Origin: Cohnella sp. GbtcB17
Lineage (GTDB): Bacteria > Bacillota > Bacilli > Paenibacillales > Paenibacillaceae
Direction of reading: 5' to 3'
NCBI RefSeq assembly: GCF_019091135.1
Contig: NZ_JAGXJW010000016.1
Span: forward strand, 28,797 to 92,796
DNA length: 64,000 bases
Shown here: positions 9,501-17,026 of the stretch, piece after piece
Layout: the number at the start of each line of letters is the position of its first letter
Numbering within the stretch: the first letter of the stretch is position 1
Made by a program: the position numbers and the translations under genes
Notes under the pieces: model-generated
Told to the model about the DNA's origin: nothing
The model's database searches: none
The model's input: the letters and a program-made list of their open reading frames with translations, nothing else

Positions 9501-9658
9501 ACACCGTCACCAACGCCGGCACGTATGGCGTCTATGTGCGGGGCACGGCGACGGGCAGCTCGACCTTCACGAACAACACCGTGAACGGCGCGCCTTCGGG
9601 CAAGTTCCTGAACACCTCGTCCAGCTTTACGGTGTCGGGCTCGGGGAACAATTGGTAA
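6527..9658 (+). CDS. Secreted GH87 alpha-1,3-glucanase (mycodextranase/mutanase type) with three carbohydrate-binding modules
   Basis: A 1043-residue secreted enzyme that would cleave alpha-1,3-glucan of fungal walls or mutan. Order: signal peptide (1 to about 34); CBM6/35-like sandwich (YEAESAAKAGG, about 36-165); discoidin/CBM32 domain (about 170-307); Thr-Pro linker (308-337); a second CBM6/35 nearly repeating the first (338-470); TPTP linker (471-485); a third beta-sandwich (485-655); and a right-handed beta-helix (about 660-1043). In the helix, Asp827, Asp850 and Asp851 have the 23/24-residue spacing of the catalytic aspartates I recall from GH87 Agl-KA (D1067, D1090, D1091). This architecture matches Bacillus/Paenibacillus GH87 enzymes. 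ATG 6527 has GGAGG 7 bases upstream. Confidence 0.88.
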   Translation: MLKTTWLKKLTASTLTIALLASLAWQLQRTGVASAAPVVYEAESAAKAGGAVTATDHAGYSGSGFVGGYTDANKGSASTTFSVSASSSGSYTASLRYANGTGAAKTLSLYVNGSKLKQTSLPATANWDTWATATETVTLASGTNTIAYKYDTTDTGNVNIDSLTVDVSLGDNLALGKSIVANNSYGGFPAAGAVDGNASTYYEGAAGAYPNTLTVDLGSAQSVGTVVLKLPASWGARSQTLSLSGSSNNTSFSTLKASQSYAFNPSSDNTVSIAFTAASVRYVRLSFTANTGSTGGQVAEFEVYGSGSTPTTTPTATPTATPTATPTATPTPTPPPSGTYEAESGIRSGGTVVATDHAGYSGSGFVGGFTDANKGNASLQFNVNVATAGNYALSLRYANGSGVTQTLSLYANGTKQTQISLPATSNWDTWAVKTDTVSLNAGSNTILYKYDTTDTGNVNLDRLDLAFVVATPTPTPTPTPPVGTYGATMPYDTYEAESMTHTGTLVGPNTTFGNIASEASGRKAVRLTSAGQYVQFTLSKTAKGLTIRYSIPDNAAGTGIDSAISLYAGGTLIKDVPLTSKYSWIYGSWGTEGGQTRCSNTPNASPNTPLHMYDGVAVVLDQQYPAGTVIKLQRNAANLNFSSVASVTVDLVEAEPIPAALTMPANYASIASYGAIAGDGADDTAAINSAINAVKNSGGVLKGIWIPSGTFNLNNGNRGAGFDGSGTRLYLDCGSSIKGAGIWYTTPAGIYAGIFMRAGNVTLSDFKISAKDVIRDVYNGVTAVEGVGTNSTLTNLWIEHAKVGFWLTDQTNGATISNSRVRQVWADGMNLHRGTSNTTVTNNSVRGSGDDGLAMWSDVYLDTNNTFSYNTVQIPTLANNIAIYGGQGNKVIGNLLTDTVVNGSGISFGTNFDPPSMTGTLTIQNNLLLRTGSFHKDYGYQIGGIWAYWLNNNGRAQNLTVTVSGNTIQDSTYSGIFIEEPAPNISVTYSGNTVTNAGTYGVYVRGTATGSSTFTNNTVNGAPSGKFLNTSSSFTVSGSGNNW

Positions 9659-9687
9659 CCTGATCGGGAAAACAAATTCGGCCCTCC

Positions 9688-9714
9688 TGTCACAAATCCC
9701 TCTGCCTCGTTGTC
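9688..9714 (+). promoter_or_regulatory. ECF41-type promoter
   Basis: TGTCACA (9688-9694), 16 bases, then TGTC (9711-9714). The recognition pattern I recall for ECF41 sigma factors is TGTCACA-N16-CGTC; this differs only at one -10 base. It sits 46 bases before the decarboxylase gene, the usual ECF41 target, and an ECF41 gene follows. Confidence 0.75.
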
Positions 9715-9759
9715 TTAGATAGCGAGAACGACAAATACAAACCAAACGGAGGAATCGAC

Positions 9760-10224
9760 ATGCAATTGCGAATGAACTATATGACGGCGAACCAGGCCGC
9801 TTTCCAGACGTTGCTGAAGCTGGAGGACTCGGTGAAAAAGCTGGGCCTCGAGCCGGTGCTCTACGAGCTGATCAAAATTCGGGCGTCGCAGATCAACGGA
9901 TGCGCCTTCTGCGTCGACATGCATACGACCGACCTTCGCAAGATGGGCGAATCCGAACGGCGGATCAACCTGATCGCCGTATGGCGCGAAGCGCCGCAGT
10001 TCACCGAAAAGGAACGGGCCGCGCTGGCTCTGACAGAGGCCGTCGTCCGCATTGCCGACGCAGGCGTTCCGCAGGATGTCTACGACGAGGCGCGCCGGCA
10101 TTTCAGCGAGAGCGAATACGTCGCCATCGTGATGGCGGTCAACGCGATCGGCAGCTGGAACCGCATCGCAATCTCGACGGGCATGTTCCCGGGCTGCTTC
10201 GACAAGCAGGCGACACAGGCGTGA
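9760..10224 (+). CDS. Carboxymuconolactone decarboxylase / AhpD-like protein (ECF41-associated)
   Basis: A 154-residue AhpD-fold protein with the core motif ASQINGCAFCVDMHTTD: the redox CxxC and downstream histidine used for peroxidase or disulfide chemistry. Such proteins (YdfG in Bacillus) are the hallmark neighbours and targets of ECF41 sigma factors. Here a promoter with the ECF41 pattern precedes the gene and the ECF41 gene follows. The CGGAGGAATCGAC ribosome site is strong. A stem-loop terminator at 10346 separates it from the sigma gene, so it is probably a separate unit driven by the sigma factor. Physiological substrate unknown. Confidence 0.9.
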   Translation: MQLRMNYMTANQAAFQTLLKLEDSVKKLGLEPVLYELIKIRASQINGCAFCVDMHTTDLRKMGESERRINLIAVWREAPQFTEKERAALALTEAVVRIADAGVPQDVYDEARRHFSESEYVAIVMAVNAIGSWNRIAISTGMFPGCFDKQATQA

Positions 10225-10345
10225 GGACATCGATCCGTCGTCGATAAGCGGCATGCGAATGCAGGTTAACGCAGGTTCTGTTATTTCCGCTTCGGAGTGC
10301 CCTTTACTCGCGCACTGCGCATACGAAAAGCCGCACCGAATCAGC

Positions 10346-10374
10346 AAAGCCACCCGGCCGGGTGGCTTTGTTGG
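10346..10374 (+). terminator. Rho-independent terminator of the AhpD-like gene
   Basis: AAGCCACCCGGCCGGGTGGCTT is a near-perfect self-complementary stem followed by TTGTT. Confidence 0.8.
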
Positions 10375-10430
10375 CGTCCCCGAATGAAGTTGGATAGAAT
10401 AAAAGCAACCTAGAAACGGAGGCGGACTCC

Positions 10431-11330
10431 TTGAACACCGGCGACGCGACGCAAGACGTCGAACGACTTTATCGCGAATACAAGCCCCTGCTGACTTCGA
10501 TCGCTTACCGGATGCTCGGCTCGATGAGCGAAGCGGAGGATGCCGTGCAGGACGTGTTCGTCGCCTTCAGCAAGATGGACGGCGGCGGGGAGATCGAGCA
10601 CTCGAAGGCTTACCTCGTCAAAATGACGACGAATCGCGCGCTCAATATGATGAAGGCCGCGCCTCGCCGCCGGGAAAGCTACCCGGGCCAGTGGCTGCCC
10701 GAGCCGATCATCGAGCTGGACGACAAGGAACAGCCGCTCGAGCAGATGCTTCGGCAGGAACGGCTCGGCTACGCCATGCTCGCGCTGCTGCAGACGTGCA
10801 CGCCGCCCGAGCGGGCCGTGTTCGTACTGCGCGAATCGTTCGGCTACGACTACGCCGAGATCGGGTCCATGCTCGACAAGAGCGAGGCCGCCTGCCGCAA
10901 GCTGTTCAGCCGCGCCTCCGCCAAGCTCGGCCACCTGACTGCGGCGGAGCGGGAGGGGGCGCCGGAACCCGCGATGGACCGCTTCGTCCGCTCGTTCGAG
11001 GAGGCGCTCGCGTCCGGGCGTCCGGATGCGTTCATCCATCTGCTCGCCGAGGATGCGGTGCTCCTGAGCGACGGGGGCGGCGTCGTGCGTTCGGCGATCA
11101 ACCCGATCGAAGGCCCGGCGCGCATCGTCGCCTTCTTCAAAGGCATCGCCGGCAAGGGCTCGCTCGACGGCAAGTGGCGGCGCGTGCGCATCAGTGGGCA
11201 GCCGGGCCTCCTGCTGGAGCGGGACACGCTGCCGCCGGTCGCCTATGCGCTCGAGCCGGACGGCCGCGGCGGGATTCGCACCATTTATATGGTCACCAAT
11301 CCGGAGAAGCTGACGCGCATCTCTTTCTAG
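10431..11330 (+). CDS. ECF41 family RNA polymerase sigma factor with SnoaL-like C-terminal domain
   Basis: A 299-residue sigma factor. Region 2 is near the N-terminus (YREYKPLLTSIAYRMLGSMSEAEDAVQDVF), region 4 at about 115-165 (CTPPERAVFVLRESFGYDYAEIG), and a fused C-terminal SnoaL-like domain holds LLSDGGGVV. The DGGG motif defines ECF41; this domain replaces an anti-sigma factor and tunes core-enzyme binding. The start is TTG 10431 behind GGAGG, with no in-frame ATG nearby. A TTGGCG/TAGAAT pair upstream may be a housekeeping promoter. The adjacent AhpD-like gene with its ECF41-type promoter is the expected target; the activating signal is not known for this group. Confidence 0.93.
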   Translation: MNTGDATQDVERLYREYKPLLTSIAYRMLGSMSEAEDAVQDVFVAFSKMDGGGEIEHSKAYLVKMTTNRALNMMKAAPRRRESYPGQWLPEPIIELDDKEQPLEQMLRQERLGYAMLALLQTCTPPERAVFVLRESFGYDYAEIGSMLDKSEAACRKLFSRASAKLGHLTAAEREGAPEPAMDRFVRSFEEALASGRPDAFIHLLAEDAVLLSDGGGVVRSAINPIEGPARIVAFFKGIAGKGSLDGKWRRVRISGQPGLLLERDTLPPVAYALEPDGRGGIRTIYMVTNPEKLTRISF

Positions 11331-11428
11331 CTGCTGCTTTCCTTCTCCCTCCGCACTGTCCGCATCGGCCCCGCATTTGTTCGCCAGTCCTTCGACCCAT
11401 CGCCATCGGGCCGAAGCGCCGACGCAGC

Positions 11429-11464
11429 AAAAAGGATGGGGCAGCAGGCGCCGCTCCATCCTTA
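11429..11464 (-). terminator. Rho-independent terminator of the PPOX gene
   Basis: AAGGATGG and CCATCCTT arms enclose a 16-base loop; on the minus strand the stem runs into TTTTTGC. Confidence 0.75.
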
Positions 11465-11479
11465 GGATGCAGGTTTATC

Positions 11480-11971
11480 TCAATGCAGATCCACGGTCCT
11501 GTTCAGATCCGAATCCGGTTTATCGTGGCCAGTCAGCCGCTGGAACAGGTGCGCGACCATTTTCATCTTGCTGCCCGTCTCCCAATACTCGGCCGTCTCT
11601 GCTCGAACCTTGATCAGCACCAGGTTCGGATCGTCGTAAGTCGTGTCCAGCAGCTTCTCGTACGCGACGTTCCAGAACTCGCGGATCTTGGCCGGGTCGC
11701 TGATGAGCTCGGCTTCGCCGCGCACCGACACGTACGATTTGCCGACGTAGGCGACGTTCACGCGGGGATCCTCCAGCAGCTCCTCGTATTTGTCCGTCTC
11801 CTTCGATGTCAGAAACCACAGGTCCCCGTCGAATTCGACCTCCTGCGTCTTGAGCGGGCGCGATACGAGACCTTCAGGCGTCACCGTCGTGAGCATGGCG
11901 GTATCGATCCCCTTGATCAGGTCTCTCACCTTGTCGATCGCTTCCTGGCTGCCCGTATGCATATTTGGCAT
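11480..11971 (-). CDS. Pyridoxamine 5'-phosphate oxidase-like general stress protein
   Basis: A 163-residue split-barrel flavin-binding protein of the YdaG/general stress protein 26 type. AMLTTVTPEGLVSRPLKTQEVEFDGDLWFLTSKET is the characteristic FMN/heme-side half, and PRVNVAYVGKSYVSVRGEAEL the dimer-interface strands. Bacillus homologues are SigB-dependent general stress proteins; no SigB promoter was verified here. GAGGTGAGG precedes ATG 11971. It has its own terminator and stands alone between convergent or divergent neighbours. Enzymatic activity is unproven for the family. Confidence 0.9.
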   Translation of the reverse strand: MPNMHTGSQEAIDKVRDLIKGIDTAMLTTVTPEGLVSRPLKTQEVEFDGDLWFLTSKETDKYEELLEDPRVNVAYVGKSYVSVRGEAELISDPAKIREFWNVAYEKLLDTTYDDPNLVLIKVRAETAEYWETGSKMKMVAHLFQRLTGHDKPDSDLNRTVDLH

Positions 11972-12153
11972 GTCCTCACCTCATCGTTATGGAATAAGCC
12001 TTTCGGCGCTCTCCGTATTATTTAAACCGAATCGACTCCCCTTCAACCATTAGGCCAACCATCTTCAGTAAAGCATTGACGCGCAGAAAGGATGAGGCGT
12101 AAAATAATGTCGGTAAGTCCATGGGAATAGATCAGGTATGAACGAGGAAGAGG

Positions 12154-12627
12154 TTGAACCGTTTGAATTTCAAGGCTGTCGCTATTTGCTTATATATCGT
12201 GGGCATTTATTGGATCTCGTCGCGCATGCCCTCGATGCACGCTTTATTTTTTCCGACGCTCGGCGCTTTTAGCCTGCTTTTTATCGCGCATCCTTTTTCT
12301 CCGGGCAAACTGGGCAAGGTCGCCTTCGGCGCTGTGGTCTCCGTTCTGATCGGCACCGCGTTGTCCTACGTATACCCGGGCGCGGTCTCCTTGCTGGTCA
12401 ACTTGCTGGTCGTCATCTACTTGATCAACCGGTTTAAATGGAATGCGCCGCCGATTCTCGCGGTGTCGCTCATTCCGTTTTTCGTGCATACCGAATTCGT
12501 CTGGGTCATTCCGGCGTCCGTCTGCGCCTCCCTGATCGGGCTGGTGCTTACGCTCTGGATCGCCCATCACGTAGAACGCATCATCCCCGTGCAGACCCGG
12601 CGCGCCAGCCAGGCGGAGTCCGGCTAA
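12154..12627 (+). CDS. Small four-helix membrane protein (HPP-like)
   Basis: A 157-residue membrane protein with about four transmembrane segments (AVAICLYIVGIYWI, LFFPTLGAFSLLFI, AFGAVVSVLIGTALSYVYPGAVSLLVNLLVVIYLI, ILAVSLIPFFV...LIGLVLTLWIA). The LFIAHPF segment and layout recall the HPP family of small integral membrane proteins, but I am not certain. The start is TTG 12154 behind GAGGAAGAGG; TTG 12163 is an alternative. It is 5' of the Crp/Fnr gene, separated by a strong terminator. Function unknown. Confidence 0.65.
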   Translation: MNRLNFKAVAICLYIVGIYWISSRMPSMHALFFPTLGAFSLLFIAHPFSPGKLGKVAFGAVVSVLIGTALSYVYPGAVSLLVNLLVVIYLINRFKWNAPPILAVSLIPFFVHTEFVWVIPASVCASLIGLVLTLWIAHHVERIIPVQTRRASQAESG

Positions 12628-12631
12628 ATAG

Positions 12632-12676
12632 CAAAAAAAGCGAATCGCCCTTTACCGCGGCGCATTCGCTTTTTTA
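12632..12676. terminator. Strong bidirectional terminator
   Basis: GCGAATCGCC pairs with GGCGCATTCGC, flanked by A7 on the left and T6 on the right, directly after the small membrane protein gene. Confidence 0.88.
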
Positions 12677-12703
12677 TATCCCCCGAGAGCGGAGGCGGCG
12701 TGC

Positions 12704-13210
12704 TTGATTTTGCATAAAGGCGAGGTTTTATTTCGGCAGGGAGAATCGGGCCCCCTGTTCCATCTGAAAAGCGGCCTGCTCAAGATCGTGCGCCTTCATC
12801 CGGACGGCTCGCAATACTTGGTCAACGTCATCGTGCCCGGCGAGACGATCCCCCATCACTCGCTCATCAGCCCCAAGCCGTACTTCGGCACGGCCGTCGC
12901 GCTCTCCACCAGCGAGATCGACGTGCTGCCCGCGGCGGAATGGTATGAGGAGCTGGCGCAGGATCCCGTGCGCTACCGGACCGTGGCGCTCCTCCTGCAG
13001 GACAGGCTGAGTCTGCTGCAGCAACGGTTCGATCAGTTGACCGAGACATCTCCCGCGGAAAAGCTGAGCAAGCTCGCCGCCTGGTTCGAGACCTATATCG
13101 GACCGGCACCGCTCACCGACGTGCTGACGCAGGAGGAGATCGGCCAGTTCGTCGGGCTGCGCCGGGAGACGGTCAACCGGCTGCTGCGCAAGCGGCAGCC
13201 GCTGCCGTAA
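12704..13210 (+). CDS. Crp/Fnr family transcriptional regulator (short form)
   Basis: A 168-residue regulator. It begins directly in the cyclic-nucleotide-binding-type beta-roll (LHKGEVLFRQGESGPLFHLKSGLLKIV), followed by the dimer helix and a winged-helix domain whose recognition part is LTQEEIGQFVGLRRETVNRLLRK. It is about 50-60 residues shorter than classical CRP/FNR and has no cysteine cluster, so it is not an Fe-S FNR. The start is TTG 12704 behind GGAGGCGGCGTGC; the GTG just upstream hits a stop. It converges on hmp, whose promoter carries a perfect Fnr/Crp palindrome, making it the natural candidate regulator. Confidence 0.85.
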   Translation: MILHKGEVLFRQGESGPLFHLKSGLLKIVRLHPDGSQYLVNVIVPGETIPHHSLISPKPYFGTAVALSTSEIDVLPAAEWYEELAQDPVRYRTVALLLQDRLSLLQQRFDQLTETSPAEKLSKLAAWFETYIGPAPLTDVLTQEEIGQFVGLRRETVNRLLRKRQPLP

Positions 13211-13228
13211 TTTCGCCTGAAGCCGGAA

Positions 13229-14473
13229 TCAAGCTTGAACGGCGTCCGCCTCCGCCTCCTTCAGAGTTCCCGACGGGCCGAAAAACTCGAACCGAATCCG
13301 CTCTTCCGCGATCCCCCACGACCGCAGCGCGGCATACACCGTCTTCATAAACGGGGTCGGCCCGCAGAAGTAGAAGCTCGCCTCCGTTGTCGGCACGACC
13401 TGCTGCAGCCAGGTCAGATCGACGTAGCCTTCCTTGTGGAAAGCCTCCGTCTCCCGGTCCCAAGCCGACGGACGGCTGTAGCACCAGTGCGCGGATACAT
13501 GCGGGCTGCTCGCAACGACCTCCTCCGCTTCCTGACGCAGCGCATGGGCTTCTCCGCTTCGCGCGGCATGAATGAACGCAATCTCGCGATCGGGCTGCGC
13601 CTCTGCCGCAGCCTTCAGCATGCTGACCATCGGCGTTAGCCCCACGCCGCCGCTGATGAGCACGAGCGGCCGCGTATCCGCCAGGTCGAGGACGAATTCG
13701 CCCGCCGGCGCCGACAGATGCAGCACGTCCCCTTCCCCGACCTGCGCGTGCAGGTACGACGACACGATGCCCGCAGGTTTGCCGGGAAGCGCGTCCTCCC
13801 GTTTCACCGAGATCCGATAATACGGCTTGCCCGGCGCGTCCGACAGGCTGTACTGGCGAATATGCGTATTGGCCTCGCCCGGAATGTCCAGCCGCACGCT
13901 GATGTACTGTCCCGGCTCGAAAACCGCGACCGCTCCGCCGTCCGCCGGCACCAGGTAGAACGAAGTGACGACATCGCTCTCCGCCGTCTTGCGCACGACG
14001 CGGAACGCTCTGAAGCCCGCCCAGCCGCCGTCCTGCTTTTCCGCCTGCGCGTACATGCCTTCCTCGACTTGGATGAAGACGTTCGCGATAACGCCGTATG
14101 CCTCCGCCCATGCTCCAAGAATGTCGTCCGTCGCCGCGTCGCCGAGCACGTCCTTGATCGCGCCAAGCAGATACTTGCCGACGATCGGATACTGATCGGC
14201 CGTCACGCCGAGGCTGCGGTGCTTGTGCGCAATTTGCTTCACGACCGGCAGGATCGATTCCAGCTTGTCGATATGCAGCGCCGCGGCGTAGACGACGTTG
14301 GCGAGCGCCGTCTGCTGCCTGCCCTGGCTCTGGTTCGCATGGTTGAACAGGTTCAGCAGCTCCGGATGCGCAGCGAACATCGTCTGGTAGAAGCGCTTCG
14401 TGATCGTCGTGCCGTGCTGCTCGAGCACGGGCACCGTGGATTTGATGATCTCTATTGTACGGGAACTGAGCAT
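13229..14473 (-). CDS. hmp: Flavohemoglobin (nitric oxide dioxygenase)
   Basis: A 414-residue cytoplasmic enzyme that converts NO plus O2 to nitrate using NADPH. Residues 1 to about 140 are the globin domain ([20 protein letters not shown]...[21 protein letters not shown], with proximal His in [13 protein letters not shown]). Residues about 150-265 bind FAD (IRQYSLSD) and 266-414 bind NAD(P)H ([26 protein letters not shown]). Length and all motifs fit Hmp. ATG 14473 follows GAGGAAAGCCGCT; the longer open frame upstream belongs to other genes. The promoter has a TGTGA-N6-TCACA box centred near -42, so activation by a Crp/Fnr protein, probably the one at 12704-13210, is expected. Confidence 0.96.
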   Translation of the reverse strand: MLSSRTIEIIKSTVPVLEQHGTTITKRFYQTMFAAHPELLNLFNHANQSQGRQQTALANVVYAAALHIDKLESILPVVKQIAHKHRSLGVTADQYPIVGKYLLGAIKDVLGDAATDDILGAWAEAYGVIANVFIQVEEGMYAQAEKQDGGWAGFRAFRVVRKTAESDVVTSFYLVPADGGAVAVFEPGQYISVRLDIPGEANTHIRQYSLSDAPGKPYYRISVKREDALPGKPAGIVSSYLHAQVGEGDVLHLSAPAGEFVLDLADTRPLVLISGGVGLTPMVSMLKAAAEAQPDREIAFIHAARSGEAHALRQEAEEVVASSPHVSAHWCYSRPSAWDRETEAFHKEGYVDLTWLQQVVPTTEASFYFCGPTPFMKTVYAALRSWGIAEERIRFEFFGPSGTLKEAEADAVQA

Positions 14474-14511
14474 AGCGGCTTTCCTCGCTTTCGTGGACTC
14501 GGGATGATCCA

Positions 14512-14555
14512 AGTATATAAAAGCGCGGAGTCGAGCCAGTGTGATCTCGATCACA
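14512..14555 (-). promoter_or_regulatory. hmp promoter with perfect Fnr/Crp box
   Basis: TGTGATCTCGATCACA (14540-14555) is a perfect 16-bp Fnr/Crp palindrome. On the minus strand TATACT (14517-14512) is a likely -10, placing the box centre near -42, the class II activation position, and no -35 is needed. Confidence 0.85.
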
Positions 14556-14601
14556 CCAAATCGCAAGGATGTGTGAAGAGACGGCGGAGACAGGGGGATG
14601 G

Positions 14602-15801
14602 CTAAGCCTTTTTCAGGTAAACATTTAATCGTTCGGAAAATAAAAGCATCGCGGCGGCCGAGAGTGCGAGGTAAGACGGGAAGATGCCGATGGTCGAATG
14701 CGAGGCGAGAAAGCCGAGCAGCGGCGGCATCAGCGTGCTGCCCGTATAGGCGACGGCCATCTGGTAGCCCATGATGGACGGGGCGCGCCGCTTGCCGAAT
14801 CGCACAGGCGTCTCGTGCAGCATGCACGGATAGATCGGGGCCAGGCCCAGGCCGACGATCATCAAGCCCGCGAAGGAGAAGCCTGCCGGCAGCGGAAGGA
14901 CGAGCAGCGCGGCGCCCGCCAGCGCCGTCGCTTGCCCGCAGCGGATGAGCGCGCGGTTGCCGACCTTGAAGGTGACAAAGCCCGTGATCAGCCGCCCGAT
15001 CGTGATGCCCATATAGTACATCGACACCCACTGCGCGGCGGTCGCGGCGGACAGCCCTTTGATGCCGACGAGATAGCTGCTGCCCCATAGGCCGGCGGTC
15101 GACTCGACGCCGCAATAGAACAAGAAGGAGACGAGCGCCAGCTTGACGCCCTTGACCTGCAGCGGCTTGACCGGCCCGGCGCTCCCGGCGTCTTCGCCCG
15201 GCAAGGCGGCCTTCTCCTGCGCCTGACGGGCAGTGTCGCGCTGCCGGCTCCGTGCGACCCGGTCCCACAAGGGCAGCGATGCGAACAAAATGACGACGAG
15301 GACGAACTGGATTCCCGCCACGGCGAGATAACCGTCCCGCCAGGAGCCCGGGCCCGCAATGTAGCCGGCCATGATCATCGGTCCCAGCGTGGCGCCGACG
15401 CCCCAGAAGCAGTGCAGCCAGCTCATGTGCCGGGCTTCGTAATGCTCGGCCACGTAGTTGTTGAGCCCCGCGTCGACGGAACCGCCCCCGAGTCCGAGCG
15501 GAATGGCGGAGAGGACGAGCCAGAGGAGCGAGGGCGACTGCGAAAAGCCGAGCAGCGCGCCCGCGGTCATGACGCAGCTGATCGCCGCGACTTTTCCCGT
15601 GCCGAAACGCTTGAGTACGGCTCCGCTCGCCAGACTGGATACGATGGTGCCCGCCGCAACGATCATGTAGAGGACGCCCGCCGTCCCGAGGGGCGCCTTC
15701 AGGTCCGCGTGCATGACCGGCCACGACGCGCCCAGCAGCGAATCCGGCAACCCCAGGCTGATAAACGCGAGATAAATAATCAATAAGAAAAAGGTTGCCA
15801 T
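14602..15801 (-). CDS. MFS transporter, probably for sugars
   Basis: A 399-residue permease with twelve predicted transmembrane segments in two halves, separated by a charged loop around residue 190-215. The N-terminal [19 protein letters not shown] and [19 protein letters not shown] motifs are typical of the FucP/YfkF-like MFS branch that imports or exports sugars. It is the second gene of a two-gene unit behind a ROK repressor, separated only by three 15-bp repeats and AGGAGCAAGAAAGCG. The regulator supports a carbohydrate substrate; the precise one is unknown. Confidence 0.87.
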   Translation of the reverse strand: MATFFLLIIYLAFISLGLPDSLLGASWPVMHADLKAPLGTAGVLYMIVAAGTIVSSLASGAVLKRFGTGKVAAISCVMTAGALLGFSQSPSLLWLVLSAIPLGLGGGSVDAGLNNYVAEHYEARHMSWLHCFWGVGATLGPMIMAGYIAGPGSWRDGYLAVAGIQFVLVVILFASLPLWDRVARSRQRDTARQAQEKAALPGEDAGSAGPVKPLQVKGVKLALVSFLFYCGVESTAGLWGSSYLVGIKGLSAATAAQWVSMYYMGITIGRLITGFVTFKVGNRALIRCGQATALAGAALLVLPLPAGFSFAGLMIVGLGLAPIYPCMLHETPVRFGKRRAPSIMGYQMAVAYTGSTLMPPLLGFLASHSTIGIFPSYLALSAAAMLLFSERLNVYLKKA

Positions 15802-15815
15802 CGCTTTCTTGCTCC

Positions 15816-15860
15816 TTTATTCCTGAATGCTTTATTCCTGAATGCTTTATTCCTGAATGC
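15816..15860 (-). repeat. Three perfect 15-bp tandem repeats, each with a stop codon
   Basis: GCATTCAGGAATAAA (minus strand) occurs three times without mismatch at 15816-15830, 15831-15845 and 15846-15860. The first copy read contains the last codons and stop of the ROK gene; the others repeat the same in-frame stop before the MFS ribosome site. Confidence 0.9.
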
Positions 15861-16881
15861 CTGCGCCCGAGATCATCCGATGAAGCCCGAGGCTCCGCAG
15901 GCCGTCCAGGTAATCCTGCCGCCAGTCGCTCGCGGTCAGGCGCGGCAGATGCGCCGGCGGCACGTAGGCCGCGCTTCGCTCCGCGATCCGGTTCAGCAGC
16001 GATTCGCTTACCTCGTCCCGGCAAAATACGATCGTATGCGGGTTCAAAATCGCCGTGCAGGAAGCGACCATCCGGCTGACGGCGTCCAGCTCCCTGTCGT
16101 TCATGCGTCCCGGCGGGGAGGCACGCGGCCGATCCAGCGCCTGCGTGAAGTTCCGGTCCTCGTACTGAGGCAGGAACGATACCTCCCCGGCGAAAAAGGT
16201 GCTCCCGCGCACGATGTCCCCGTTCACGAGAATGCCGGCGCCCGGACCGTTCTGGCCGAAGTACAGGTAGACGATCGACGGGTTGACATGTTCGCTTTTC
16301 TTTTCGTTGAAGCCGAGGACGGCGGCATTCATGTCGTTCTCTACGACGACCGGGACCCCGAATCGCGTCTCCAAATAACCCTTCAGATCGAAATCCTGAA
16401 AGGACGCGTAGCAGGGTATAAAAATAATCCGACCGTTGTTGACCGACCCGGGGACGCCGACGGCGATCGCGCGAATGCCGGGCTGTCGGGCGACGATCTG
16501 CGCGATGTACGCCGCCACAGCCTCCGCATCCCACTCGAGCAGGCTCGAGGTCGATCCCTGTTCCTTGACCTCGCCCAGGCAGTTGAAGATCGAATAATGC
16601 GTCTCATGCTTCTCCAGAAATAAAGCGAGTCCGAGCATATGATCGGGATTGTAGGCATATCGCTGCGCCCGCCGTCCGCCGCTGGACGCGTCGAGTCCGG
16701 CCGCGACCAACTCCCCTTCGCGCTCCATGTCGGACAGAAACTTGCTGATCGTCGGGAAGCTGATGCCCAGCATCCGGCTGAGATCGACCTTCGTCAGGCT
16801 GCCGTGCGTCAGCAGCGCGGCGCGTATGCCGCTATAGATCAATCGGCTGCGATCCTTGGGTGTCGCGATTCGTTCGTTCAT
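15847..16881 (-). CDS. ROK family transcriptional repressor
   Basis: A 344-residue NagC/XylR-type repressor. An N-terminal winged helix ([28 protein letters not shown], about 28-58) is joined to a ROK sugar-kinase-like domain ([58 protein letters not shown]). The cysteine-rich zinc motif of true ROK kinases is not evident. It heads a two-gene unit with the MFS permease downstream and probably represses both until its sugar ligand binds. A TTAAA-ACGA-TTTAA dyad upstream is a candidate operator. The coding end sits inside a 15-bp tandem repeat. Confidence 0.9.
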   Translation of the reverse strand: MNERIATPKDRSRLIYSGIRAALLTHGSLTKVDLSRMLGISFPTISKFLSDMEREGELVAAGLDASSGGRRAQRYAYNPDHMLGLALFLEKHETHYSIFNCLGEVKEQGSTSSLLEWDAEAVAAYIAQIVARQPGIRAIAVGVPGSVNNGRIIFIPCYASFQDFDLKGYLETRFGVPVVVENDMNAAVLGFNEKKSEHVNPSIVYLYFGQNGPGAGILVNGDIVRGSTFFAGEVSFLPQYEDRNFTQALDRPRASPPGRMNDRELDAVSRMVASCTAILNPHTIVFCRDEVSESLLNRIAERSAAYVPPAHLPRLTASDWRQDYLDGLRSLGLHRMISGAGIQE

Positions 16882-16911
16882 GTGGTGTCCGCCTTTCGCA
16901 GCTTCGACTTT

Positions 16912-16925
16912 TTAAAACGATTTAA
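16912..16925 (-). promoter_or_regulatory. Candidate ROK operator
   Basis: A/T-rich dyad TTAAA-ACGA-TTTAA lies about 30 bases upstream of the ROK start codon. The position fits autoregulation. Confidence 0.35.
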
Positions 16926-16972
16926 TAAGTGGTTTTCGCAAGTTTAACAGACGCGGCGCGCTTTGAAAAGCA

Positions 16973-16996
16973 CAAAAAAGAGGGGCGAGCCCCTCT
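16973..16996 (-). terminator. Rho-independent terminator of the MFS gene at 17024
   Basis: AGAGGGG-CGAG-CCCCTCT, followed on the minus strand by TTTTTTGTG. Confidence 0.85.
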
Positions 16997-17000
16997 CAGT

Positions 17001-17026
17001 GCGGATAACGATGTGCCGTATCCTTA
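17001..17026. repeat. Single copy of family E repeat
   Basis: GATAACGATGTGCCGTATCC followed by TTAG closely resembles the family E unit at 4521 and 4572; it overlaps the stop codon of the MFS gene. Confidence 0.55.

Noticed and set aside
13229..16534. Single 1101-codon open frame on the minus strand
   Set aside because: Only the last 414 codons (hmp) are real; the rest overlaps the MFS and ROK genes in another frame.
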